From Rhodocyclaceae bacterium (GTDB taxonomy: Bacteria > Pseudomonadota > Gammaproteobacteria > Burkholderiales > Rhodocyclaceae), in the NCBI GenBank assembly GCA_030682595.1, contig JAUXNZ010000071.1, positions 1 through 8,125 of the forward strand: a DNA stretch of 8,125 nucleotides. Direction: 5' to 3'. Of the stretch, positions 1-6,199 are shown piece after piece (positions within the stretch are counted from its first letter, which is position 1; every line of letters starts with the position of its first letter). The position numbers were made by a program, and so were the translations under genes. The notes below the pieces were generated by a model that did no database searches, was not told the DNA's origin, and saw only the letters and a list, made by a program, of their open reading frames with translations.

Positions 1-932
1 TCGGACTGCTGTTTGCCCTGCTGTCGCGATTGCGTCGCGCCGCATATCAACTGGGCCTGCTTGCCACCGTGCATCTGCCGGTGCCGGTGGTCGTCGTTGG
101 CAACATCATTGCCGGGGGCGCCGGCAAAACCCCGTTGACACTATGGCTCGCGATACAACTTAGCGCTGCCGGAAGAAAGCCGGGCATCGTCAGTCGCGGC
201 TATGGTGGAAAAAGTTCAACGGCAAAAAAAGTCGGCGCTGGCGACACGGCGGCTGACGTCGGCGACGAGCCATTGCTGCTAGCGCGGCGCGCAAGCTGTC
301 CGGTTTACGTCGGCGTGGATCGCGCGGCAGCGGCACAAGCCTTACTTGCGGAAAACCCTGATTGCGACCTGATACTTTGCGACGATGGCCTGCAGCACTA
401 TCGGTTGGCGCGCACTGTTGAAATAGCCGTGATCGATCGACGCGGCTCGATGAATGGCTGGCCGCTGCCGGCGGGCCCGTTGCGCGAGCCGGTGAGCCGT
501 CTGCTGTCAGTCGATGCAATAGTGCTGAACGGGAACGCCATCGCGCCGATTGCGGATGTACCTGTATTCAGGATGCACCTGGAAGGCAGGCGTTTCTACC
601 GCCTCGAAGATCCGGGCATCACCTGTTCGGCGCGCGACCTGGCCGGCAGAAAACTCCATGCGGTCGCCGGTATCGGCGAGCCACAACGCTTCTTCGACCA
701 TCTGGCTGTACTGGGTCTGGACTTTGAGGCCCACGCTTTTCCCGACCACCACCGTTACACCCGCGCCGATTTTGCTCTCGCCGGCGATGCGATCCTGATG
801 ACGGAAAAGGACGCGCTAAAATGCGCCGGCCTGACCCCTCTGCCGATCTGGGTGCTGCCGGTCGCAGCCCGCATCGAACCCGACCTCGCCCGCTTTGTAC
901 TGGAGAAAATCGATGGACCCGCGTCTGCTTGA
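1..932 (+). CDS. lpxK: Tetraacyldisaccharide 4'-kinase LpxK (5' truncated by window edge)
   Basis: LpxK phosphorylates the 4' position of the tetraacyldisaccharide 1-phosphate to give lipid IVA, at the cytoplasmic face of the inner membrane. The reading frame is open from base 3 (about 309 codons visible), and the family is usually about 325-345 residues, so some 20-30 N-terminal residues lie outside the window. The TTG at 30 is therefore an internal leucine, not the start. Visible signs are a hydrophobic, arginine-containing N-terminal stretch (membrane anchor), a P-loop GNIIAGGAGKTP (bases 99-134, lysine codon 126-128), the SRGYGG motif, the catalytic DDGLQH motif (381-398), a PAGPLREP segment and a C-terminal MTEKDALK motif. 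The gene ends inside the next one, with a 20-base overlap, which suggests co-translation. Family identity is secure; only the true start is unknown. Confidence 0.95.
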   Translation, partial: GLLFALLSRLRRAAYQLGLLATVHLPVPVVVVGNIIAGGAGKTPLTLWLAIQLSAAGRKPGIVSRGYGGKSSTAKKVGAGDTAADVGDEPLLLARRASCPVYVGVDRAAAAQALLAENPDCDLILCDDGLQHYRLARTVEIAVIDRRGSMNGWPLPAGPLREPVSRLLSVDAIVLNGNAIAPIADVPVFRMHLEGRRFYRLEDPGITCSARDLAGRKLHAVAGIGEPQRFFDHLAVLGLDFEAHAFPDHHRYTRADFALAGDAILMTEKDALKCAGLTPLPIWVLPVAARIEPDLARFVLEKIDGPASA

Positions 933-1089
933 AATCCTCGTCTGCCCGCTGTGCAAGGGCCCGCTCGACTACCGCAAGCCGCAGGGCGAACTGGTCTGCA
1001 GGGCCTGCCGGCTCGCCTATCCGGTCAAGGACGACATTCCGGTCATGCTCGAAGACGAAGCGCGCCAACTCGCCGCGACGGAAGATTAA
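913..1089 (+). CDS. Trm112-like small zinc-finger-type protein (YcaR / UPF0434 family)
   Basis: A 58-residue protein of the Trm112-like family that commonly sits between lpxK and kdsB in Proteobacteria. It has four cysteines in two pairs, CPLC (residues 11-14) and CRAC (29-32), followed by LAYPVKDDIPVML. This is the usual family layout and suggests a structural zinc site. Eukaryotic and archaeal Trm112 proteins activate methyltransferases; the role of the bacterial form is not settled, so no specific partner is claimed. The ATG at 913 is chosen because GGAG at 902-905 lies 7 bases upstream and because MDPRLLEIL is the typical family N-terminus; an in-frame TTG at 895 would only add six unconserved residues. 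It starts inside lpxK and stops 4 bases before kdsB, so it is probably read from the same message. Confidence 0.9.
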   Translation: MDPRLLEILVCPLCKGPLDYRKPQGELVCRACRLAYPVKDDIPVMLEDEARQLAATED

Positions 1090-1093
1090 GCGA

Positions 1094-1858
1094 GTGTCGT
1101 TTCGCGTCGTCATCCCTGCCCGCTACGCTTCGACGCGCCTGCCCGGCAAACCCTTGGCCGACATTGCCGGCAAGCCCATGATCGTGCGGGTGGTGGAAGC
1201 CGCACTTGCCAGTGGCGCCAGCGAGGTCATTGTTGCGACCGATGATGTTCGGGTAAGGGACGCGGTTGCCGCGCATGGTCATACCGTGACGCTGACGCGT
1301 GCAGATCATCCGAGCGGAACCGATCGGATTGCCGAAGTTGCCCAACAATTCGGCTGGCCGGATGATGCGGTCGTGGTTAACGTGCAGGGCGACGAACCAC
1401 TTATCGATCCGACCGTGATAACCGCCGTGGCGCATGCGCTGGAAAATGATCGTGCAGCCGCCATGGCCACCGCCGCGCACGCCATTACCAACCTGGCCGA
1501 ATTCATGAACCCCAACGTCGTCAAGGTGGTGACCGCGGCGAGCGGACGCGCCCTGTATTTTTCGCGCGCACCGATTCCCTGGCACCGTGACGGCCTGGCC
1601 AACCAGCCAGAAAATTTACCGGCGGATTTCCTGGCGCGCCGCCACATCGGCCTGTATGCCTATCGCGTAAGTTTTTTGCATCGCTATGGCGCGCTTGCCC
1701 CGGCGCCCATCGAGCAATGGGAAGCGCTGGAGCAGTTGCGCGCGCTCTGGCACGGCTACCCCATTCAGGTCATCGACTACCCTCACCTCCCCGCCCCCGG
1801 GGTCGACACCCCCGCCGATCTGGCGCGCGTGCGCGCCATTTTTGCTGCACCGCACTAA
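1094..1858 (+). CDS. kdsB: 3-deoxy-manno-octulosonate cytidylyltransferase (CMP-KDO synthetase)
   Basis: KdsB activates KDO with CTP to give CMP-KDO and pyrophosphate, feeding the transferase that adds KDO to lipid IVA. The call gives 254 residues, close to E. coli KdsB (248). The nucleotidyltransferase signature is at the N-terminus (IPARYASTRLPGKPL, residues 7-21, with R10, R15 and K19). It is followed by SGTDR (74-78), NVQGDEP (96-102, D100 a likely metal ligand), SRAPIPW, RHIGLYAY, and PGVDTP near the C-terminus (D238, the likely second metal ligand). The open frame runs much further upstream, but that part overlaps the Trm112-like gene and lpxK in another frame. The GTG at 1094 directly precedes the conserved N-terminus and has GGAAG (1080-1084) 9 bases upstream; the first in-frame ATG (1179) would remove the signature. 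The 4-base gap to the upstream stop supports an operon. Confidence 0.96.
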   Translation: MSFRVVIPARYASTRLPGKPLADIAGKPMIVRVVEAALASGASEVIVATDDVRVRDAVAAHGHTVTLTRADHPSGTDRIAEVAQQFGWPDDAVVVNVQGDEPLIDPTVITAVAHALENDRAAAMATAAHAITNLAEFMNPNVVKVVTAASGRALYFSRAPIPWHRDGLANQPENLPADFLARRHIGLYAYRVSFLHRYGALAPAPIEQWEALEQLRALWHGYPIQVIDYPHLPAPGVDTPADLARVRAIFAAPH

Positions 1859-1972
1859 TCAGGGCAGCTATCCTTTAATAGATAAAATCTAGCGGAATTC
1901 CCGCCAAAAGTGGGAGAATCGCCAGGTTTGGCAGATAACCATCGCTAACGGACGACAACAGAGGAGATACGC
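1859..1972 (+). promoter_or_regulatory. kdsB-adk spacer, probable adk leader
   Basis: This 114-base spacer is the longest gap between same-strand genes here, so it is the natural place for an adk promoter. It contains an AT-rich patch with a -10-like TAAAAT (1883-1888), but I see no convincing -35 box at 16-18 bases. A short imperfect hairpin can be drawn from CCCGC (around 1900) and GTGGG, without a following T run, so it is not a good terminator. The strong ribosome binding site AGAGGAGA (1960-1967) ends the region. Promoter placement is a weak inference. Confidence 0.3.
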
Positions 1973-2626
1973 ATGCGTTTGATTTTATTGGGCCCACCCG
2001 GGGCCGGCAAAGGCACCCAGGCCAACTTCATCAAGGAAAAGTTCGGCATTCCGCAAATTTCCACCGGCGACATGCTGCGCGCCGCAGTCAAGGCGGGCAC
2101 CCCGCTGGGCGTTGAAGCCAAAAAAATCATGGATGCCGGCGGCCTGGTGCGCGACGACATCATCATCGGCCTCGTCAAGGATCGCCTGAAAGAAGCCGAC
2201 TGCAAGAACGGTTACATGTTCGACGGTTTCCCTCGCACCATTCCGCAGGCGGATGCAATGAAGGATGCTGGCGTGGCCATCGATTACGTGCTCGAAATCG
2301 ACGTGCCGGATACCGAGATCGTCGGTCGCATGAGCGGTCGCCGCGTGCATGTCGCTTCGGGCCGCACCTATCACGTCAAGTTCAATCCGCCCAAGGTCGA
2401 AGGCAAGGACGACACCACCGGTGAGGCACTGATCCAGCGCGACGACGACCGCGAAGAGGTCGTGCTGAAGCGCCTTGAGGTCTATCACCAGCAGACCGAG
2501 GCACTGGTCGGCTACTACACCAAGTGGGCCGAAAGTGGCGCCGCCGGTGCACCCAAGTACCGGAAGATCAATGGCATGGGCAAGGTCGAGGCGATTCGCG
2601 ACAATGCCTTCTCCGCATTGAAATAA
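1973..2626 (+). CDS. adk: Adenylate kinase
   Basis: Adenylate kinase interconverts ATP + AMP and 2 ADP in the cytoplasm. The 217-residue protein is the long bacterial form and aligns by position with E. coli Adk. The P-loop GPPGAGKGT is at residues 7-15 with K13, STGDMLR ends at R36, and DGFPRT contains R88. R119, R123, R156 and R167 also fall at the E. coli positions for phosphate-binding arginines. The LID segment (about 122-159) has no cysteine cluster, so it is the non-zinc LID type. The ATG at 1973 has AGAGGAGA immediately upstream (GGAG 6 bases away), the best Shine-Dalgarno of the window. It follows kdsB by 114 bases and precedes pfp by 19, so it probably heads, or is co-transcribed with, the pfp-hppA genes. 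Nothing is unusual in the sequence itself. Confidence 0.98.
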   Translation: MRLILLGPPGAGKGTQANFIKEKFGIPQISTGDMLRAAVKAGTPLGVEAKKIMDAGGLVRDDIIIGLVKDRLKEADCKNGYMFDGFPRTIPQADAMKDAGVAIDYVLEIDVPDTEIVGRMSGRRVHVASGRTYHVKFNPPKVEGKDDTTGEALIQRDDDREEVVLKRLEVYHQQTEALVGYYTKWAESGAAGAPKYRKINGMGKVEAIRDNAFSALK

Positions 2627-2645
2627 GCCACGGGAGAGCGCATTC

Positions 2646-3914
2646 ATGGCAGCCAAGAAGATTAACGCCTTCTACGCGCAATCAGGCGGCGTGACAGCCG
2701 TCATCAACGCCTCGGCTTGTGGCGTGATCGAGACTGCGCGTAAGCACAAAGACCGGATTGGCAAGGTCTATGCCGGCCGGAACGGCATTATCGGCGCGCT
2801 GACCGAGGATCTGATCGACACCAGCAAGGAGTCCGCCGCCGCGATTGCCGGATTGCGCCACACGCCCTCCGGCGCCTTTGGTTCCTGCCGTTACAAACTG
2901 AAGAGCCTGGAAGCCAACAAGCGCGAGTACGACCGTCTGATCGAGGTGTTCAAGGCGCACAACATCGGCTATTTCTTCTACAACGGTGGCGGCGATTCAG
3001 CCGATACCTGCCTGAAGATATCGCAACTGGGTAAGGCCATGGGTTACCCCCTGCAGGCCATTCATGTGCCCAAGACGGTCGACAACGATCTGCCGATCAC
3101 GGACAACTGTCCTGGCTTTGGTTCCGTTGCCAAGTACATCGCCGTCTCGACGCTTGAGGCGACCTACGACGTGCGCTCGATGGCCAAAACCTCGACCAAG
3201 GTGTTCGTCCTCGAAGTGATGGGGCGTCACGCCGGCTGGATCGCTGCTGCCGGCGCGATGGCCTCGACGATCGGCACCGAATTGCCCATCATCGTGCTGT
3301 TCCCCGAGGTGCTCTTCGATCAGAAGAAGTTTCTCGCCAGGGTCGACGCGCTGGTCAAGAAATTCGGTTACTGCACCATCGTCGTTTCGGAGGGCTGCCA
3401 CTATCCGGACGGCAAATTCCTCGCCGAGCAGGGCACGCGCGACGCCTTCGGCCATGCCCAGTTGGGCGGCGCCGCACCGGTCGTCGCCAACATGGTCAAG
3501 GATGCGCTGGGTCACAAATTCCACTGGGGCGTCGCCGACTACCTGCAACGCGCGGCACGCCACATCGCCGCGAAAACCGACGTTGATCAGGCCTATGCCG
3601 TAGGCAAGGCAGCCGTCGAGTTCGCCCTCCAGGGCCACAACTCGGTGATGCCGGCGATCGAACGGACGTCGAACCAGCCTTACAAATGGAAGATCGGCAT
3701 GGCGCCGCTGGCCAAGGTGGCCAACGTCGAGAAGATGATGCCCAAAAGCTTCATCACCAAGGATGGTTTCGGTATCACCGCCAAGTGTCGCGAGTATCTC
3801 GCACCGCTGATGAAGGGCGAGGACTATCCGCCTTACGGTGCCGATGGTTTGCCAAAATATGTAACGTTGAAAAACGTTGCTGTCACCAAAAAGCTGTCGG
3901 AGTTCAAGCTTTAA
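2646..3914 (+). CDS. pfp: Pyrophosphate-dependent 6-phosphofructokinase (clade B2-like)
   Basis: The predicted reaction is reversible phosphorylation of fructose 6-phosphate to fructose 1,6-bisphosphate using pyrophosphate instead of ATP, serving glycolysis and gluconeogenesis in the cytosol. The 422-residue protein resembles the Xanthomonas/Xylella-type enzyme as I remember it. Visible motifs are AQSGGVTAVINAS at the N-terminus, NGGGDSADT (113-121), PKTVDND (142-148, catalytic base D146), MGRHAGW (192-198), SEG (248-250) and YLQRAARH. D117 corresponds to the Asp that marks pyrophosphate enzymes (Gly in ATP enzymes), and K143 matches the Lys typical of them. The residue before D117 is Gly rather than the Asp of the usual GGDDS. 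GGGAGA (2632-2637) lies upstream of the ATG and the gap to adk is 19 bases. hppA follows after 55 bases. PPi specificity is inferred from motifs, not shown. Confidence 0.92.
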   Translation: MAAKKINAFYAQSGGVTAVINASACGVIETARKHKDRIGKVYAGRNGIIGALTEDLIDTSKESAAAIAGLRHTPSGAFGSCRYKLKSLEANKREYDRLIEVFKAHNIGYFFYNGGGDSADTCLKISQLGKAMGYPLQAIHVPKTVDNDLPITDNCPGFGSVAKYIAVSTLEATYDVRSMAKTSTKVFVLEVMGRHAGWIAAAGAMASTIGTELPIIVLFPEVLFDQKKFLARVDALVKKFGYCTIVVSEGCHYPDGKFLAEQGTRDAFGHAQLGGAAPVVANMVKDALGHKFHWGVADYLQRAARHIAAKTDVDQAYAVGKAAVEFALQGHNSVMPAIERTSNQPYKWKIGMAPLAKVANVEKMMPKSFITKDGFGITAKCREYLAPLMKGEDYPPYGADGLPKYVTLKNVAVTKKLSEFKL

Positions 3915-3955
3915 CCGGGTTCAGTTTTAATTCACCACAATTTTTTTTGGAAACA

Positions 3956-3972
3956 GGGGGGTCTATGTCATG
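3956..3972 (+). promoter_or_regulatory. hppA ribosome binding site deciding between two ATGs
   Basis: A G6 run (3956-3961, preceded by A) serves as the Shine-Dalgarno. Two ATGs follow, at 3965 and 3970, in different frames. The first opens only a six-codon frame ending at 3985 and sits 3 bases from the G run. The second starts the conserved hppA frame with an 8-base spacer and is taken as the start. A T8 run (3941-3948) lies just upstream but has no stem before it, so it is not called a terminator. Confidence 0.7.
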
Positions 3973-6066
3973 TCAGAAGGTTTGATTTTCGCGTTGGTCT
4001 GTGCCGTTGGCGCTATTGCCTACGGTCTAATTTCTACCCAGTGGATTCTTGGGCTGGCAACCGGCAACGACCGGATGCGGGAAATCTCCGCAGCCGTGCA
4101 AGAAGGTGCGCAAGCCTATCTGAAGCGTCAATACACCACCATCAGCATGGTGGGTGCAGTGCTGACGGTAGTGATCTGGGTGTTCCTGGGCGCCACCACG
4201 GCGATCGGCTTCATCCTTGGCGCAGTATTGTCGGGCCTGGCCGGCTTCATCGGCATGAACGTTTCCGTGCGCGCCAACGTGCGTACCGCCGAAGCGGCAA
4301 AGCAAGGCATCAACGCCGCGCTTAACGTCGCCTTCCGCGGTGGTGCCATCACCGGCATGCTGGTGGTCGGCCTCGGCCTCCTCGGCGTCGCCGGTTTTTA
4401 TGCCTACCTCAAGGCAACCACCGCGGGCGATGTCCCGATGGCCACGCTCCTGCATCCGCTGATCGGCCTCGGCTTCGGTTCCTCGCTGATCTCGATCTTC
4501 GCGCGGCTGGGCGGCGGCATCTTCACCAAGGGTGCCGACGTCGGCGCCGACCTGGTGGGCAAGGTCGAAGCCGGCATTCCCGAGGATGATCCCCGCAACC
4601 CCGCCGTTATCGCTGACAACGTCGGCGACAACGTCGGCGACTGCGCCGGCATGGCCGCCGACCTCTTCGAGACCTACGCCGTGACCATCGTCGCCACCAT
4701 GCTGATCGGCGCCCTGGTTCTCAAGGGCTTCGAACAGCAGGCCGTGATCTATCCGCTGGTGCTGGGCGGCTTCGCGATCATCGCCTCGATCATCGGTGCG
4801 ATGTTCGTCAAGTACACGCCTGGCCAGAAGATCATGACCGCGCTGTACAAGGGCCTGATCGTCGCCGGCGTCCTGGCACTGATCGCCTTCTACCCGATCA
4901 CCACCTACTTCCTCCCCGACAACATTCTCGATGCCGTCATGGGCATCAACGGCGGCGGCCATATGCGGCTGTATGGCGCGGCAGTGATTGGTCTGGTGCT
5001 GACGGGTCTGATGGTCGTGATCACCGAGTACTACACGGCAACCGAGTACGCTCCGGTGCGTCATATCGCTCAAGCTTCGACGACGGGCCACGGCACCAAC
5101 GTCATCGCCGGCATTGGCGTCTCGATGCGCTCCACGGCGCTGCCGGTGCTGTCCGTCTGTGCGGCCATCTGGGCGTCCTACCTGCTCGGCGGTCTCTACG
5201 GCATCGCCATTGCCGCGACCTCCATGCTGTCGATGGCCGGCATCATCGTCGCGCTCGACGCCTACGGCCCGATCACCGACAACGCTGGTGGCATCGCTGA
5301 AATGGCCAATCTGCCGAAGGAAATCCGTGACGTGACCGATCCACTCGACGCCGTGGGTAACACCACCAAGGCGGTGACGAAAGGTTACGCGATCGGTTCC
5401 GCCGGCCTGGCCGCGCTGGTACTGTTTGCCGACTTCACCCACGCTCTCGAAGCCTTCAAGCCGGGTGTCAAGTTCCTCTTCGACCTGTCCGACCCGGCAG
5501 TCATCATCGGCCTGTTCATCGGCGGCATGGTGCCTTATCTGTTTGCCGCCATGGGCATGGAAGCCGTCGGTCGCGCCGCTGGTGCAATCGTCGTCGAAGT
5601 GCGTCGTCAGTTCCGCGAGATCAAGGGCATCATGGAAGGCACGGCCAAGCCGGAATACGGCACCTGCGTCGACATGCTGACCAAGGCCGCCATCAAGGAA
5701 ATGATGATCCCCTCGCTGCTGCCCGTCCTGGTGCCGGTCGTTGTTGCCGTTGGCATGAACTTCCTCATGCCCGAGGTAGACGGCGTTGGTGCCGGTGTGC
5801 GCGCTCTCGGCGGTGTGCTGATGGGTACCATCGTTACCGGCATCTTCGTGGCGATCTCCATGACCACCGGTGGTGGCGCATGGGATAACGCCAAGAAGTA
5901 CATCGAAGAAGGCAACTTCGGCGGCAAAGGTTCGGACGCGCACAAAGCGGCCGTTACCGGCGACACGGTTGGCGATCCCTACAAGGATACGGCCGGCCCG
6001 GCAGTCAACCCGCTGATCAAGATCATCAACATCGTGGCACTGCTGATCGTGCCGCTGGTTGCGTGA
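3970..6066 (+). CDS. hppA: Membrane-bound H+-translocating pyrophosphatase, K+-independent type
   Basis: This integral membrane pump hydrolyses pyrophosphate and moves protons across the cytoplasmic membrane (or, run backwards, makes PPi from the gradient). It has 698 residues and the many hydrophobic segments expected of the 16-helix family. The substrate site is clear: DVGADLVGKVE (190-200, the D-x7-K-x-E signature), DNVGDNVGD (216-224), DAYGPITDNAGG (430-441), and near the C-terminus GDTVGDPYKD (664-673). GNTTKAVTKG (463-472) carries K467 and T470, the pair known to mark K+-independent H+-pumping enzymes, whereas K+-dependent ones have Ala at the lysine position. The gene follows pfp by 55 bases and ends at a strong terminator. 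The neighbourhood suggests it recovers energy from, or sets the level of, the PPi that the upstream phosphofructokinase uses. Family and subtype are well supported; the physiological direction of pumping cannot be read from sequence. Confidence 0.97.
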   Translation: MSEGLIFALVCAVGAIAYGLISTQWILGLATGNDRMREISAAVQEGAQAYLKRQYTTISMVGAVLTVVIWVFLGATTAIGFILGAVLSGLAGFIGMNVSVRANVRTAEAAKQGINAALNVAFRGGAITGMLVVGLGLLGVAGFYAYLKATTAGDVPMATLLHPLIGLGFGSSLISIFARLGGGIFTKGADVGADLVGKVEAGIPEDDPRNPAVIADNVGDNVGDCAGMAADLFETYAVTIVATMLIGALVLKGFEQQAVIYPLVLGGFAIIASIIGAMFVKYTPGQKIMTALYKGLIVAGVLALIAFYPITTYFLPDNILDAVMGINGGGHMRLYGAAVIGLVLTGLMVVITEYYTATEYAPVRHIAQASTTGHGTNVIAGIGVSMRSTALPVLSVCAAIWASYLLGGLYGIAIAATSMLSMAGIIVALDAYGPITDNAGGIAEMANLPKEIRDVTDPLDAVGNTTKAVTKGYAIGSAGLAALVLFADFTHALEAFKPGVKFLFDLSDPAVIIGLFIGGMVPYLFAAMGMEAVGRAAGAIVVEVRRQFREIKGIMEGTAKPEYGTCVDMLTKAAIKEMMIPSLLPVLVPVVVAVGMNFLMPEVDGVGAGVRALGGVLMGTIVTGIFVAISMTTGGGAWDNAKKYIEEGNFGGKGSDAHKAAVTGDTVGDPYKDTAGPAVNPLIKIINIVALLIVPLVA

Positions 6067-6088
6067 TCCTGAAGTAATCGCAGCAAGT

Positions 6089-6121
6089 AAAACGGGCAAC
6101 CTGCGGGTTGCCCGTTTTTTT
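6089..6121 (+). terminator. Rho-independent terminator of hppA, possibly bidirectional
   Basis: AACGGGCAAC (6091-6100) pairs perfectly with GTTGCCCGTT (6107-6116). C6101-G6106 can add an eleventh pair, leaving a TGCG tetraloop. A run of seven T follows (6115-6121). It begins 22 bases after the hppA stop. On the other strand the stem is followed by only four T (complement of 6092-6089), so it may also stop convergent murJ transcripts, with less force. Confidence 0.93.
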
Positions 6122-6153
6122 ATCCGTGATCAGATACAAAGTCGGCGCTGACA

Positions 6154-6199
6154 GGACGGCGTAGTGGTGCCACCGTCTTCTTCCTGGATGGACGGCGTA
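6154..6199. repeat. Short direct repeat GGACGGCGTA in the hppA-murJ spacer
   Basis: The ten bases GGACGGCGTA occur at 6154-6163 and again at 6190-6199, the second copy ending directly at the murJ stop codon (complement of 6200-6202). The 26 bases between include GTGGTGCCAC. This could be a remnant of a small duplication or chance in GC-rich DNA. No gene is seen in the 6122-6199 stretch. Confidence 0.5.

Noticed and set aside
821..1093. N-terminal extension of kdsB upstream of the GTG
   Set aside because: The frame is open, but these codons overlap lpxK and the Trm112-like gene and encode unconserved Arg/Ser-rich sequence; KdsB length and signature fit the GTG at 1094.
2997..3638. Open frame of 213 codons on the - strand opposite pfp, and a 223-codon one opposite adk (1985-2656)
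   Set aside because: Both mirror conserved genes codon for codon, have no recognisable domain and no convincing start signals.
3861..3880. Hairpin AACGTT-GAAA-AACGTT near the end of pfp
   Set aside because: It is inside the conserved C-terminal coding sequence and has no T run after it, so it is not a terminator; AACGTT is itself a palindrome, which makes the stem an easy coincidence.
3941..3948. T8 run as a pfp terminator
   Set aside because: No stable stem precedes it; the adjoining bases do not pair well.
4027..6099. A 690-codon open frame on the - strand opposite hppA
   Set aside because: It lies wholly across a clearly conserved gene and its product is a low-complexity mix of His, Asp, Gly, Arg and Gln with no motif. 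This is the usual antisense shadow of a GC-rich membrane protein gene.
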